Origin: Lingula anatina
Lineage: Eukaryota; Brachiopoda; Lingulata; Lingulida; Lingulidae
Assembly (NCBI RefSeq): GCF_001039355.2
Contig: NW_019774958.1
Span: 619,719-683,718, forward strand
Length of the DNA stretch: 64,000 nucleotides
Reading direction: 5' to 3'
Translations under genes and position numbers: made by a program
Notes under the pieces: generated by a model
What the model was told of the DNA's origin: nothing
The model's input: the letters and a program-made list of their open reading frames with translations, nothing else
The model's database searches: none
Shown here: positions 11,701 through 25,500 of the stretch, in pieces
How the letters are laid out: every line of letters starts with the position of its first letter
Position numbering within the stretch: position 1 is the first letter of the stretch

Positions 11701-14700
11701 TGATGACAGTGTAGACACAGATGCCAAGCCATCTGAAAATACAAAGAGACTTATGCAGGCTCTCACAGAGAAAATTTTGAGGAAGAAAATAGAACACAAT
11801 ATTCCTCTCGGTCACACTGTTGTTGAGCAGCAGAGAAATGGAGTGGTGTCTGCTAGAACAGAAACCGGGGAACATGGACATGACTTTGTGTTGGTACGCT
11901 CGGACAGTTTTTTGGAAGATCTGCATGGAGACTATGATTTACAAAATGAAAGCCAAATGACAGACATCAGTTACAACGGCCTGCATTCTAACGGTCTGGA
12001 TTACCATCCGGGACCTGTTGTCACCCAGTCTCAATGGCACCATCCAACACCGGCCATATCGCACGACTTCAATGGCCATGCAGTGGCTTCCACAACTTAC
12101 GCCAACCCTTCCAACTCTCATCATCAACCGTATCAAAATGCAGATTTCTTAAATATTGTATATCAAAATGGGTTCAGTGCTTCGAGCCAAGCCGAATTTC
12201 CCCAACACCAATCCCGTCCTAGTCCACCCACGAGTCTGTCTCAGGCTCTACAAAATGGTCCACAAACCATGAACGGATTTGGTCACGATGTTGTCAGCAA
12301 CGCCGCCTTCCCTGTGGATTATAGCACTTTTCCAGTGAGATCGTCTCTAGGAACGGAGAATTATAATTTGAAGTCTCCAGACAGTGGATACAATGAGAAC
12401 TGCAACTCGCCCACGGATGCTACATCACCACCGGTGAGGATTTAGGGGGATATATTGGTTAAAAAGAATAACGTCTTGCTGCCAGGGTCTTCGATAATAA
12501 AACTAGGAACATAAAATATAACAAAAAATCACGATTTTTTCGTAGAAGGACTTTTACATGTCGTTCATACATTTCAAACGAAACCGGCCTTTGTCATGTC
12601 ACAAAGTGTATTATAAGATGCTTAGGCTATGAGTAGATTATTTGAACAACAAAAATAGAAGATTAATTAGTAGTTTAATTAGTAGTTTAAATCAAGTTTT
12701 ACTTTCAGGTATTTGGAGAAACTGGCCCGTCTTTCTACCCCGCCGTTACAACAAACAGCAGCAACCACAGTCCTTCGAAAGAACGGGGAGTGAAACGCAG
12801 GCGTTCCTCGGTGTCATCCAACTCCAGCAAGCACTGCAATCAGACGCCATCTAAATTCATATACCCTCCATCGTCTACCATCCCCAAACTGTAAGTCTAT
12901 TAGATTATGTACAATGATATCATGAACCCACAAAAGCTGAATATTTAATCATTTCTGTGTCATTTAACGCAAATGTACTTTTATGGAGTAATGTTTCATG
13001 TTTTAAATCTTTTTTGAAAAGGTTAACATCCTCTAGATGAACAACGATAATAGACGGTTTATCTTTTATCATTTAACACTAAAGATCAAATAAGAACTTT
13101 GAAAATTCCGTTCTCTAGAGGGCGACAGTAGCCCTTTGCTCGATTGTTTTTTTCGATAAATTGCCATTGGGTTATTTGCAATTCTGATTAAAATGATAGT
13201 GCTTAAAATATATATACATATTTTTTGTATTTCCAAAATTGTCATATCAAATTTGTAAAAGAGGATGCTGTTACTGATAAGAAAAACACAGAACCTAATA
13301 GAGCAACAGTTGGATAATAAATAAAATATGTTTTGAACATGCGAAACAGCTTTTACAGTAAATTCAGATAATCTACTAATTCATGTCTGACATGTTATGT
13401 TGAAAGATCACGATGGAAATCGCTGAGAACACGCGTGGTTGTACTGAAAGGCCACATTATCTCGGTCTTATACTTTTGTATTACAGTTACTATTGTACTT
13501 TCTATGTACTGTTGTACGTAGAGATGATTCGAGTACATTATAACATAACTTCACACTGTAATGAAATGAAGTATGATAACTTTGCTTCATAACTTAATCA
13601 TATTAAGTATAATAGATATAATTTATATAGCTCCATGTAGGCCAGTCCTATTTCTTTAACTGTTATTATTTCAGTGAGAATGATATTACTGGATATCGCT
13701 ACTCACTGGAGGCGCCAATATCTACCAGTCAGAGGATTGATGAAGATAGAATGACTTATATGAATAAAGGTAAACACCCACTAAAGTCTGTCTAAGGTGG
13801 TAACCGTGTTGTTGGTTCTATCTACGTTTTTGTTTTCTATGTTCATGCTATATTTTTGAAACCCAAGAAAGGACTGTGCGGTTTTCACGAAGAAGCTAGT
13901 TTCTAGAGTGTTTTTTTAGAGCGACTTGATCGAACGGAAGGTTAATTTTGCCTACTCGAGTGAACATTGTATTTTCATTAAAAACCAGATCTTGTTTATT
14001 CACGATTCTGGCTCCCCCCTGAGAGCAGTCATTGTCTCGCCTACCCTTCCCCTGATCGAAACAGACGTTTTTGAAACAATATGTTCTCTTTCTTTTTACC
14101 GAGAGAAAAAAACTTCAATCGACTGACAAGATGCTTTCCGCGTGGTTGCTAGCTTTTATACTTAATGTTGACCTCAAGCTACCGTTCTCTTTCCAGGTCA
14201 GTTCTACACAATAACGCTTGACAATGTCCTAGGGGATCGGATCATGAAATGTCATACTGTCAAGGTAAGATAAAAGAATTGGAACAAAACATATCAACTC
14301 TTACCCCATCAGTGAGGTGGGAGTAGGGCGCCTGCGCGTGACGATCTAAAATCTAGACACCCCCTCTCCCCAGTGGCAGATTTGTCCTCTAGTTCCAAAT
14401 TGACCCATGCTGCAACTGTGTGACAGCACTTTTTTATTTTAAAAGTAAGGTCTGCATATTGTATGACTCCCACCATGGTGCTGTAGCAAAGATGGAGTCA
14501 GTGGCATCACAGTGAGGGGAGAGCGTTCTCCTTTAATCTTTCTTAAAATACACTTGCAAACAGACAAGTCGAGCGAAGGAGGTTTTATACTGCCCCCCTT
14601 TGAATGGTCCTGTTGTTCAGTGGTTTCAATAATACGATATTTTAAGATCTAGTTATTGCTAAAAAGAGTTTTGATGTATTTTGTGGATATAAATTACAGA

Positions 14701-17700
14701 TCCTTCCTGTTGATAAGGTACATATTAATATCATTGAATTAACCAACACATTTTGCTTGACATTCTAGTCTGTAATAATGCTAGTATTCCGTGACGACAA
14801 AACAATTGACGATGAAATGAAAGCTTGGGAGTTTTGGCACAGCAGGCAACATAGCATCAAACAGCGCATTCTAGACATAGGTGAGTCGAAGTTTTGCGCT
14901 AAGCACACAAGCATACAAAGAAGTAACGTAATAACTGTAATCACTGCACTTTGAGATGAAAAGAAATCCATGTCAACATGAAGCCCAATTTTTATTTAAC
15001 CCCTATACTGCCTCTCGTACATGTTTGTCTGTTGCGTTTTACAAGTTTGACTTTGTGGCACTGGTTATAAAGTCTAAATGACGTATTGTGTTGGCATATC
15101 ACTAGAGCCATAGATGTTAAATTACGCATTTTAATTTTCAAAAATTCAGAACACAGAAAAGGAATGATTTTTTTATTTCTCAAGGTTGAACGTTAACGGT
15201 AATAAGTCGCTTACTAATGTATTATATATCGCAAACAACACCTTGTTTGTGTTTGGGAAAGAACAGACTTTTATATGCTTTTTTTTTCAGATACAAAAAA
15301 CAGCACTGGGATTATTAGTAATTGTGTGGATGAAATAGCACACAATGCAGTGGTGGTTCGATGGAATCCAAAGGAACAACCCGCCAAGGTAAATTGCCCT
15401 AACCCCAATACATTATTTAAGACGTGTTAAGGTACTTTTGCAGTCATATCACATATACAACAAATTATGTGTTGGAAAGTTTATAAATTCCGCCAACAAA
15501 TAGTGATTTACGTGATTTATGGGATTTACAAATTGTATTTTGTCTCTTGATAACTAATAGGCCTATAGGTTAAGACATTACTTGGGTATTCAGAAACACA
15601 CTTTCTAGACATTTGGAGAGTAGATAAATAAGTCAAGATGTCATTTTGGTAGGGATCAGAAAGAGAAGATAAATGGGGAAAACTGACATACAGCGTGACG
15701 TGTGTTTTTTAGGTGTCAGTAGCTGTCAACTGTCTCAGTACCGACTTCAGTAACCAGAAAGGGGTCAAGGGCTTCCCGCTCCATCTCCAAATTGACACGT
15801 TCGAGGACAGTACGGATTCGTATCCTATACATCGCGGATACTGCCAACTGAAAGTCTTCTGTGACAAGGTAAGAAGGTCACATTACTGACTGGCCTTTCG
15901 TCAGTATTTTTCATTTTCATTACTTATTTGTACGCCCACTTTCATGGCGACTGCTACAAGAAGGTACAATTCGACCCAGAATTGAAAATAAATATTTATT
16001 TACGTTTGTGGGTCTTAAAATATTAATGAATCTTCGTTTATTGGAATAAAAAATATTGACTATTTTTTTTAAATATATTTTTTTAATTTTTTTCTTTGTT
16101 TGAACATTGTATCTACAGTTTATCTCTTTAAACTTTTAAGTTTAAGTTTCTTAAAAATATCTTAAGAAGTAGCAATTTATGTGTTAATGCAAAGTTATCA
16201 GTGTTTTGTATGCACACTGCAAATGCACGTTTGAACCTTATTTTAAAGTCTAGTTTATTGTTCAATGTATGAACTGTTCAGAAGGAACGAAAAATAAAAA
16301 GAGGCCTCGGGTGTAGAGTTTTGCAACACTGAGCACACATTATCGGCAAGATCGGGTTTCTGTCAAGAAGGTTAAGTTCACACTCCGTGGCAAATTTATG
16401 ACGCTTGCGTATCTTGTATTTCTTTTTCCATTGAAACAGCAAATTCAAAAGCCCACACCCAAGCTTGCAGTTTGTCCGAAATTTCTTAAATATTTGCTTT
16501 TAAGTATATCATGTTTTTTTTCCTTTCAAGGGTGCGGAACGAAAAACGCGTGATGAAGAACGAAGGAAGGACAGCAAAGGTACTGCGACTGGAGGTAAAA
16601 GTGGTTCGGTGCTTTTAGTGTCAAATCCTGACATAGTTGCTTGAAATGGCTTAATTCGGTCATTTTTCTTTCTAACCTTTGTCATTAACGCATATGTACT
16701 CTTGGGCTGTTGCTTTAGATTCTTGCCTTACTTTCTTGGATGGCCGCCTAAACCTTTGCTATTTGTGCTAAAATATTATGAAATTCTACTACTTTTTTAA
16801 TCAATCAAAGCTTAGTTATATATGTCAACTTTTTTCTTGCAAATGTAGTTGATAGATTAACAAAATAGAGCTGTTTTGCCACTGCTATTACGTAACTTAA
16901 CAAAACAACATTTTTCTTAATAGGAACTTATTATTATTTAAGGCGCTTCCTTTCCACCTTGCTAACCGTTTGGTTCATTTCAGTGTATTAACTTTCAAGC
17001 AAATAAAAAAAGCTTTAAAATTTAGCCTTATTGAATGTTGTATATCTGAACAAGATGAATATTATTTCATCTAAGATTGGATCGTGATGTTGATACATTT
17101 TTTTTTCAGCACGAAAACGACAAGAAGACATTTACCATCCGCCGTGCGAGAGGTCCGAGTTCTATGCAATGGCAGATCTTCAGAAGCAACCTCTGCTCTT
17201 TTCTCCTGTTGCCGAATGCAATAATTTTTCAGGAAAGGTAAGTTTTCCTTTGGTATGATACACTTTCGACTCAGATTTATATTGAGATTAAGGTAACAAA
17301 ATGATATTTAGATTCTAGTTTTTATAAATTTTTTAACTAAATGTGTAACGTCCCTTGTGAGATGACAAAATACAATATCTTCGATTTTTTTACCATGATG
17401 TATTAATCTTTTACAGGTTTCGCTAACTGCTATAGATTTTATCGGATACAGTGATATAAACAAAAGGTAAGTAAGTGCGTTCAATGCAGCAAAATAACTT
17501 CATACGCATACTGAATAAGTTCTTTCTTCTTTAAGGCCACGGTAGTAAACGAAAATTCCATCACATTTTATTTGATGAATTTAACTAAGAGATGACACCA
17601 CGCGTCTCCGTTTCTCTTCTAGCTGCGAGGAGATGATGCCTGTAGATAAGAAGATAAAGGTGGAACGCTCTGTGCTGGAAGACCAAAAAGGTTAGTCTAA

Positions 17701-18769
17701 CACGCGAGTGATGTTAAATTCTGTATTAAAATTCACGTTACATGGTACCAACGGAGTCAGTCCTGTGTGGTTAAAGGAATAACATCTGTTCATTTTGGAT
17801 TTTCCTGGAGTAAACGGCTATTTCTCCACACTTACTGATGTGAATCCGTTCCGACATTCAGAGTTAGTCCCTGTCTTCTTTTAAAATGTTTAAATATGTA
17901 CTCTTGGGCTGTTGCTTTAGATTCTTGCCTTACTTTCTTGGATGGCCGCCTAAACCTTTGCTATTTGTGCTAAAATATTATGAAATTCTACTACTTTTTT
18001 AATCAATCAAAGCTTAGTTATATATGTAAAATTTCTGAAGAGATAATTACAGAGGGTGGCCATCTGTGGAAGTCACGTGGTTCGATTGCAGGCACAGATT
18101 CCAAAATAATTGTGATAACCGCCGTTTTGGTGGTAAAATAGAATTTATTATATTTCTATGGGTTGTTTATTATGTATTTATTGCGAAATATGGATCTCAT
18201 ATGAAGAGTTGTTATTCCTTTAATATCATACCCGTTTGGGATCGTTTCAGTTCCATCAAATGTAAATGCACCTAAACGCTGACTGTAGCGACCGTGAATA
18301 TAGCCTTTCGTAGCACGTATAGCATATCTTCCACTTTTTAGGTTTTCGTGCTTGTTTATTTTTTTCTGAAAGTTGTATCGAAATCAACCCTTAACTGTCA
18401 CGTAATAGGAAGGGTGTGTTGCTCGAATATTGTCGATTTAACAAAGACTTGAGTGACTAATGCCACAAGGTCCCCAATGTTAGCACTAGACTTTTGAGTC
18501 AGTCCTCGAACTACAATCAACTGGTGTTCTTAATGAATGAATCCTGTTATGCAACGTCAAGCGAGGGGTTTTTGATTTATGAATAATTGCGCCAGCACGT
18601 TTAAGAGACTTATCATTCAGACCAATGTAGCTTTTGGTACAAGTATTTCAAAGACGTTTGCGTGACACTGCGCTGCTGTCCTTGATGGAAAGTTCAGGTG
18701 ATGATACATGATAGGACCACGCGATATTGACATAGAAAATGTAGGTGACTATTTGCCTGGAGTAATATA

Positions 18770-18812
<43 letters not shown>

Positions 18813-19754
18813 TGCATGTGTGTGTGTTGCATGTGTGTGCGTGTGTGTGTGTGCAGTTTACACGTAACGACATACTCATGTGTCGTGTTTCATCTCACGT
18901 ATTTTTCATGATTTCATCATTTTAGTTCTCCTGTACGTGCGTGAGGAATATGAAGACGTTTATACGGCGTTACTAGTGTTAAGGCCCACTTTAAAAAGCC
19001 TCACAGAAGCCGTAAGTAATATGATACATGTCTTTTAAAGTCATTCCAGTCCATTTTCACTTTTGAAGAACCATAAATCACCACTGGCCGAGATAATAAA
19101 GACTTGCCTGTCAATTACTGTTGTTGTAAAATCTTTTAGACTTGGCATTTCAACTTAATCATGAAGTTGTATTGTGAAATTAGTGTTATTTGGCCGTGCT
19201 TTGTACGCCTTTTGGGGTCAAGGCATTCTTCATGGAGTGTTAAGCACTTAAACGACCCCCTTTTGCGTCTCAAACGCTGTCAGTTGCCGTAGGCAATCGT
19301 ATCCGTCATCTTGCAGACACGGCATATGGGGTCGTCTTTTGTAAACGGTAAGTGACAACCTAATTTTTGTATACACTATGTGCTGAGATTATAATTTTTC
19401 TTGCAGATCGAAGAAAAATATAACATACCGGTGCAAAATATTAGAAATGTGTTCAAGAAATGCAAGAAAGGGTAAGTATTTAAGTTCTTGGGGGTAAAAA
19501 TTTAGCTTATTAACAACGTTAAACTAAAATATCTTTTTAGGAACAATATCTTTTTGTGTGCTCTTTAATTCGTTCGTCTTCTTAGTTGAACTGATATATA
19601 TTTTTCATTTCCGGCCTTTAGGATCCTTGTCAAGATGGATGACAATATCGTCCGCCATTATTCTCATCAGGCGACATTTATCATCAAGATCATGAAAACC
19701 GCAGACGATCCCGAACCCTGCTATGACGTCATTCTCAGAGAGTTAGAGGACTGA
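5703..19754 (+). CDS. Grainyhead-like (GRHL) CP2-family transcription factor
   Basis: Coding exons: 5703-5975, 10910-11087, 11378-12433, 12709-12890, 13675-13769, 14197-14264, 14769-14880, 15291-15388, 15713-15868, 16531-16594, 17110-17237, 17417-17466, 17623-17690, 18926-19011, 19407-19471, 19622-19754 (TGA). All junctions are GT..AG and keep phase; about 941 aa with the candidate first exon. The N-terminal segment contains [20 protein letters not shown], like the GRHL activation region. A 352-codon exon encodes an Asn/Ser-rich, probably disordered stretch. The CP2 DNA-binding domain starts near residue 560 (GYRYSLEAP) and carries the family hallmarks [16 protein letters not shown] and KVFCDKGAERK. 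The C-terminal ubiquitin-like dimerisation domain begins at [17 protein letters not shown] proteins are nuclear regulators of epithelial genes. The KGAERK hallmark, the lone C-terminal domain and the absence of a SAM domain favour GRHL over TFCP2. The introns hold a MITE and repeats. Confidence 0.95.
7019..7567. mobile_element. MITE with perfect 73-bp terminal inverted repeats
   Basis: Positions 7019-7091 are the exact reverse complement of 7495-7567. The outermost TA on each side is probably the duplicated target dinucleotide, leaving ends that start CCTTTAAAGAAAACATAGG. The roughly 400-bp interior has no transposase frame. TA target and long inverted repeats suggest a Tc1/mariner-superfamily non-autonomous element. 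Perfect identity of the arms indicates recent insertion or conversion. It sits in the large GRHL intron 5976-10909, which otherwise shows no recognisable exon. Confidence 0.85.
16692..16825. repeat. 134-bp direct repeat, copy 1 (GRHL intron)
   Basis: This intronic segment is identical over 134 bases to 17894-18027. It begins ATATGTACTCTTGGGCTGTT and ends in TTATATATGT. It lies between GRHL exons 16531-16594 and 17110-17237. Confidence 0.9.
17772..18215. repeat. Dispersed repeat copy interrupted by the 134-bp segment
   Basis: The two arms, about 17772-17893 and 18028-18215, align with 61373-61690 (shared words include TTTTCCTGGAGTAAAC, AGTTAGTCCCTG, ATTATATTTCTATG and GGTCACGTGG or its close variant). 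Between the arms sits 17894-18027, an exact copy of 16692-16825 that is absent from the 61-kb copy. The repeat family is not recognised; no coding capacity is seen. Confidence 0.7.
18772..18855. repeat. (TC)n/(GT)n compound microsatellite
   Basis: About 16 CT units run directly into an imperfect TG/TGTGTGC tract in the GRHL intron just before exon 18926-19011. Confidence 0.95.
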
Positions 19755-22552
19755 ATTAGTTTACAGAATATATTATTAAAAGTGTACTTGTGTAAAAAAA
19801 AATCTTGGGCTGACTGTAAGTTAACAAAATTTTCTTGTGCCTACAACTTTGGGGTCCCAGAAAAACGAATCCTTGTACCATATTGCAGACTACGGATTTA
19901 ATTTCAGCCCCACCACAGAGTAATAAAGCGTACATATTAGCTGAAGTGACATATAAGCCATAGAAATCGAAATCGAATCCGTCTTTACCATTAAGTGCCA
20001 TTGTGAATCAGAATTTTAAGATTGATGAGTTAAATTATATTGTGCATTTTACCATAATTCCGGACGGCGTTTAGTTCGGCTGGGGCCATGTTCATGTGCT
20101 GTAGAAAAATTTCAATGTCGTTCAGCGAACGGAATATATTTTGTATATATGTGCTTTTTTTGAAGGGGGGAGCTTACACATGAGGATCAAATGCACACGT
20201 TGTGCTTGTGTTTTCATTACTTTTTGAGCGTGTTTGATTCTATTCCCAGGGTAAGAACTATTCCTGTCTAACTGTCCATTTCCACTTTATTTATTGTAAA
20301 TGATTATTTCTCTTTTACTCATTATTGAAAGATATGTATATAATTTAATTTACCATATACTAGGATAAACATTCTCTATTTCCAACAAACGGGGTCTCAT
20401 TGTAATGTTAAACATTCATCCATTCCAAACACCATTATCTTGTAAGTAGCCGGTGCAAACATCCTTCACTAGCTTTAGAGTAGATTTTGTAGACCGAAAA
20501 AACAGTTATGATATAAGTGCCCTTAAATGTTTGGTTATAAACCATACTAGAGACTGTAGGAATAGTGTAAAATAAACAGCCATATAATTGTGTCCATCAT
20601 ATAATCTAATAAGCTGACAAAACGTTTCTACAGGTTCATAGTTAATTGTACATTTAAAGTTAATTTGGCTTTGTTTGATGGCTAAATTATCCACATGTAG
20701 ACGAGTCCAGCATCAAATAACGTTATTTTGCTGGATTTTTATCTTTGGAAAGTCGGCTGGTTATGGCTGATGAAACCAGTTTATAAACATGATAAACTAT
20801 GCAAGAATTGCTCTAATACAGCTCAATCTTAAAGACAAAAGAAGTGATAAAGATGATAAAAGAAGACAGCAATTTTACTATTTTCTTAATAGCAGATGCA
20901 ACAACTAATGTACTTTCTTTTTGTATTGTTTTGAAACTTGTTTAAGGTGTTTAATCCTTGTATTGTGCATGCATTTTTAGAGCATAATAAAATTCTGATG
21001 CAGCCAAATGCTTTCCAGTTGTGTTATATTCTATCAACTATTGTGACAGAGAAGATTTTTGAATGCAGGAGCTTTCCATGAAGATGTCTGTCTTTCATTG
21101 CTATAGCAATGCATCAACGACACATTCCAGACCAACTTCACGAAACTCTAGCTGGTTTACGACGTCTCGTTAAGTGAATATGTTAGCTGAATCTCAATAC
21201 ATCAAGTGAATTTGAAGAGCAATGTTCTTAATTTAAGGTGATTTTTTGGCTGGTGATGTATTCGTGAAACTCGTCACTGATCCGTTAGGTTGTAAACTAT
21301 TGTCAAAGGTTGATTGCGGGTTTCAAAATATAGCCTGACTGTTAGACACGTAACTTTTTTGTTATTAACAGAAGTAGAAAAAGATATTGTGGATATATGA
21401 TTTTACTGATAATTCAAACCAACGAACCAAACGACCAAAACTTTCAGTAAGCCAAACGCGCGCTTACAAAACGTGCGCAAATCTCTTATAAAGACTGAAT
21501 AATATTTCCGTAATCATTACCTATTGCAAATCCTTAACTCTACATACACATTAGCTTTCTGGGAGAGAAATGTGCATAAATTGGGGAACCCTGTAATGAG
21601 GATTAAATTACTCCAGAAGGATTATAAAGGTGCACATTTATTTTAACACCTCCGTAAATTTGAGCCATCCTAGCCCTTTGGGCTACAAATCATAACGACA
21701 TATCATGTTCTGTGGGTGTGTAATAATGCACATCGTCCACACACAAAATCTTTTTTATTTCTCTTTTTGAAAATGGCAAACTTTCAAAGGAAAAAATTGA
21801 AGATTGTTCTTACTTTATATCGCCGTTTGACCTTATTGTTTTGCATTACGGTTGCCTTTTAATAATTTTATAACCTTAAGAAAAACTTTCATGTTAGAAT
21901 GAAAACTTAGTATAATATATCATTAAGTAATCTGTTATTCACCTGAAGCTGTCTCCTCGCAGGTATTTGTGAAAACAACAGAAATCAGAAGCAAATCTTT
22001 TAATTCGCTATTTATAAATAAACAAAACGGTAATACAGGCGCAGGGAATCGTGAAATCTATTTGTGTTGTGATACAAATTCCTCCTGCCCTAACCTGGGT
22101 GGGAACTAATATGAAGTGTCATGATATTAAGAAAATGCTATAATGTTCCCATAATTTTGCCCAAAAGAATAGTTAGTAAAGATTAAATAAAATTATTCAT
22201 ATGAAGAGTATTTCTTTTGTAATTTTTCATCAATTTCATTGATGAATATGTGAAAGGAATTTTGTCGGTGGTCTGGACTGTAGTGAATGACGTCACAGGC
22301 GATTTCACCTGGTGATATGCATAAAAAGGTCGTCTGCATCACCACTAATCCTGAAAAGAAATACCTGTGAATGGATTTACAGGGAAAACAATATCTTTCT
22401 GAAACGAAAAGTTGTTACATTTCATATGGGAACGAGGGGTCAGAAAACAACCATTGCCAAACATTCATGATCATATTTGACAATCCACATGGGCATAAAA
22501 CACACCGAAATGATTCTTCAATGTAGGTGATCAAAGTTGAAGAAATCTTGAA
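19755..22552. other. GRHL 3' UTR and intergenic region
   Basis: The stretch after the GRHL stop has no convincing coding sequence. An AATAAA at 20986-20991, roughly 1.2 kb after the stop, is the best polyadenylation signal candidate. The rest is AT-rich spacer leading to the promoter region of the next gene. Confidence 0.5.
22288..22328 (+). promoter_or_regulatory. CRE plus TATA-like promoter candidate for LRRC74-like gene
   Basis: A full palindromic CRE (TGACGTCA, 22288-22295) lies about 25 bases upstream of a TATA-like CATAAAAAG (22320-22328). Transcription would start near 22350, giving a leader of about 200 nt before the ATG at 22553. Motif spacing is typical of a CREB/ATF-responsive core promoter; activity is inferred. 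Confidence 0.4.
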
Positions 22553-25500
22553 ATGGACGGACCTGCGCGTGGGGTAAGTTTATTCATTTTGTTTCATTTA
22601 TAGACAGTTTGAACACGTAAATAACAGGTTGCTACGCTGATTATGACGACCAGTTGGACCTCAGGCTAGCATGATTAAGCTATGTAGTTGCCACTAAGAA
22701 TTCTTTTTGTTAGCCTAATGAAAAAATTGGTTTGAAAATTTAGAAAATGCTTTTGAAATTAGCTATATGCCAATGAAACAAAATTACTTAGTATAATATT
22801 TCCTTTAGAAAGAAAAAAACCCCTAAATGCTTTTGTTCCAAGTAACATAAGACTTGTTTTACTTCAGTCAGGTCGTAGGGTAAGTGTTTTGAAGGCATGT
22901 ATATGAAAATAATCCCTGTTGCCCAGGAATAATGAATATGGAATGGAGTTAGTCCCAAGTGACCTACAAGAGGGTAATATAAAGCTGATACCAATGATAA
23001 AAATAAAATAATGTTTATCATAAAGTCCATAACATGTAGGCGTTTTGAGTACACGATGTTTTACAATCCGAGTTGTCTACTACGTGTAAATTACAATCTG
23101 AATAACTAAAATGAAATTAACCTCATATTGTTCAAAGCAGATTTTAAGCAGCGCTTGACACTGACGATTCATGACGGCTTAATTATAACCTGCAGAAACC
23201 ATAACATGAAAACGTTCCCCAGGAATTATTTTCACATGAAAGAGTTTTGTCTCGTATATCGCTCACTGCAGGAAGCCGGTGCACATCGCAGAATATTCAA
23301 GCGATCGTAACAAAAAAAGCTACAGGAAAAATGAATATCAAACCGCTGTAGATTCTTGAGGCTGCTGTGAATCAATGTCCGTCCATAGGTGTATTGTTAC
23401 GCTTGACAAGGTCAATCTTCATAGTAACATCTACGGTTTTTATTAGTGTTTTTTCCCCTTCTCTCTTTATTAGTGTTTTTCAGTAAAGTTAAAAACAGGT
23501 TGTATCAGCAATGTAACCCCGCTTCAAGTTTACTTGAAAAAGCTGTTATTTTTATATTCGTAGGCCTACTTAGGTCAGTAGCTGGATCCTTTTGCATTCA
23601 TCGTGACTTCACGTTGTCTTGAAAACCACCATGCAAAAGTAAAAAAAAAAAAGCAAAATAAAGCTTCGAAACGAGCATGCCTGTGACGAAAGTAATTGGA
23701 ATTTTTTATACTTTTTTCTGCCAGGCGAGTAAGACTCCAGCGGATAGTTTTGTAGGACGGAAGGGTTCGAGTAGAACGTATTTGAGCCGGAAGGAGTCCG
23801 GCTTGAAGAGGGTGAAATCTACCGTAGATGATTTAGAAGATTGTGACTTGGACACAGAATTAGATTTAGCAGGTATGGTATTGATGTTTGTTGTAAATAA
23901 AAGTAAATTTAACATTCATTGAAGCGAATTCGTTCACAATTTCAGAAAGATAAACGAAATTATTATCTACATGTACGTAGGCTTAGTCTTTAGCGTCTAA
24001 CCTGACCAAAAACACTGGTCAAAGACAATAACATACTGTATAATCCTCATTTCTTTCTTTATTTTAAAGAGAGAAAGCGCACCTATGATTCCACCGGACA
24101 AGTAGCATATGAAAATGCATGTATCAAATTTAAGATCCCCCAGGCCAACACATTTCACAGAAAACTGGAACACGCCAAGGAAGTGGACATGAAGTATTAT
24201 GGGATAGGACCCAAGGGTGCTCTGGCGTTAGCAATCCCCCTAGTGGTACGACTCTGAGTACTTTGATAGAGTGTAAATCGTTTTGGTATTATGCCGAATT
24301 TTCAGAAGTGTACCTTTTATAATTTATCAAAAAAAAAAAAAAAAAAAAAAAACAGTTTATTAGTAATTGGGAACAGAAAGATCACTGAATATGCTTGATA
24401 ACCCTATCATAATAATACTGTTTTTTTTTTAAAGCTCTGTCTAAATATATTTAACTCATTGGTTTCAGATTAATACCAAAGTAACTAAACTGAATCTCCG
24501 TGGAAATTCTCTTGGTGTTGAAGGAGTGGACAATATATGTAGAATGATGGAAGAAAACTCCATTATCACCGATCTCGTAAGTATGACGAAAATTAAGTAC
24601 CACGTTAATGTTGATCATTTCCGTCATCTTATACCGTGTTTTCGCGCCAAATCTAATTTTCCTCCCTAGAAAAATTCCATTAGATTCAATGTTTTGTTCA
24701 ATTGGATTCCAATCGGATAACTCACTTTTATGATTATTTTATTCCGCCATGTTTTTTTTTACTTCTCAGAAGAAAATATCGACATATACTAGTTACTTTT
24801 ATTTGAGGGAATTTAATCGTTTTCAAGGTCTACATTAGAAAAAATAAGTATTTTTTAAGATATTTAGTCATGAAATTATGACATTTTCAAACACTTACAG
24901 TCACAGTATATACCTCTAACAGTACTGAGTAAATAGGAAAACATTTAAACAATAATCAGCATCAGTGATTGATATTAAATACAATGATGAATATGTAAAA
25001 TTTATATCTGCGCATCTTAAACATTTGTTAAAGCTATATACAATTACGAATTATACGTGTTAATTGTTTCTTACTTTCCAAGCATATATAACAGAAACAT
25101 TTTTGACATTTTCAGAGATTTCATCCTTATCTTTATCGTATGTTTTACGCACATTTACTGAAATTTCTTTATGACCTTTCCAGGACCTATCAGAAAATGA
25201 CGTGAGCGGTCGCGCCACTAAAATCATCGCACAAATGTTGGTTGTTAACCAAACAATTCAAAGATTGACTCTCGAAGGTAAGGGTTTCTCTGTTGTAGTG
25301 AGTGTGGTACTCATAATAATAGCTGTACGAGGTTGAATTAGCGTACGCATTTTACTTGCTCTAACATACAAAATGCGTACAGGCGTGTCTGCGTACTTAA
25401 TGCGTACCTGGACGGAGAAAACTTTGTCTCAGATTACTTTGTATAATTACCTTTAATGAAGGAGTTAAATCTTTTAATCACATGTTAATCTTTGAATTTC

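Noticed and set aside
25340-25420. Cluster of GCGTAC/GTACGC words in an LRRC74-like intron
   Set aside because: Short imperfect palindromes without defined ends; may be part of a decayed repeat but not supportable as an element.
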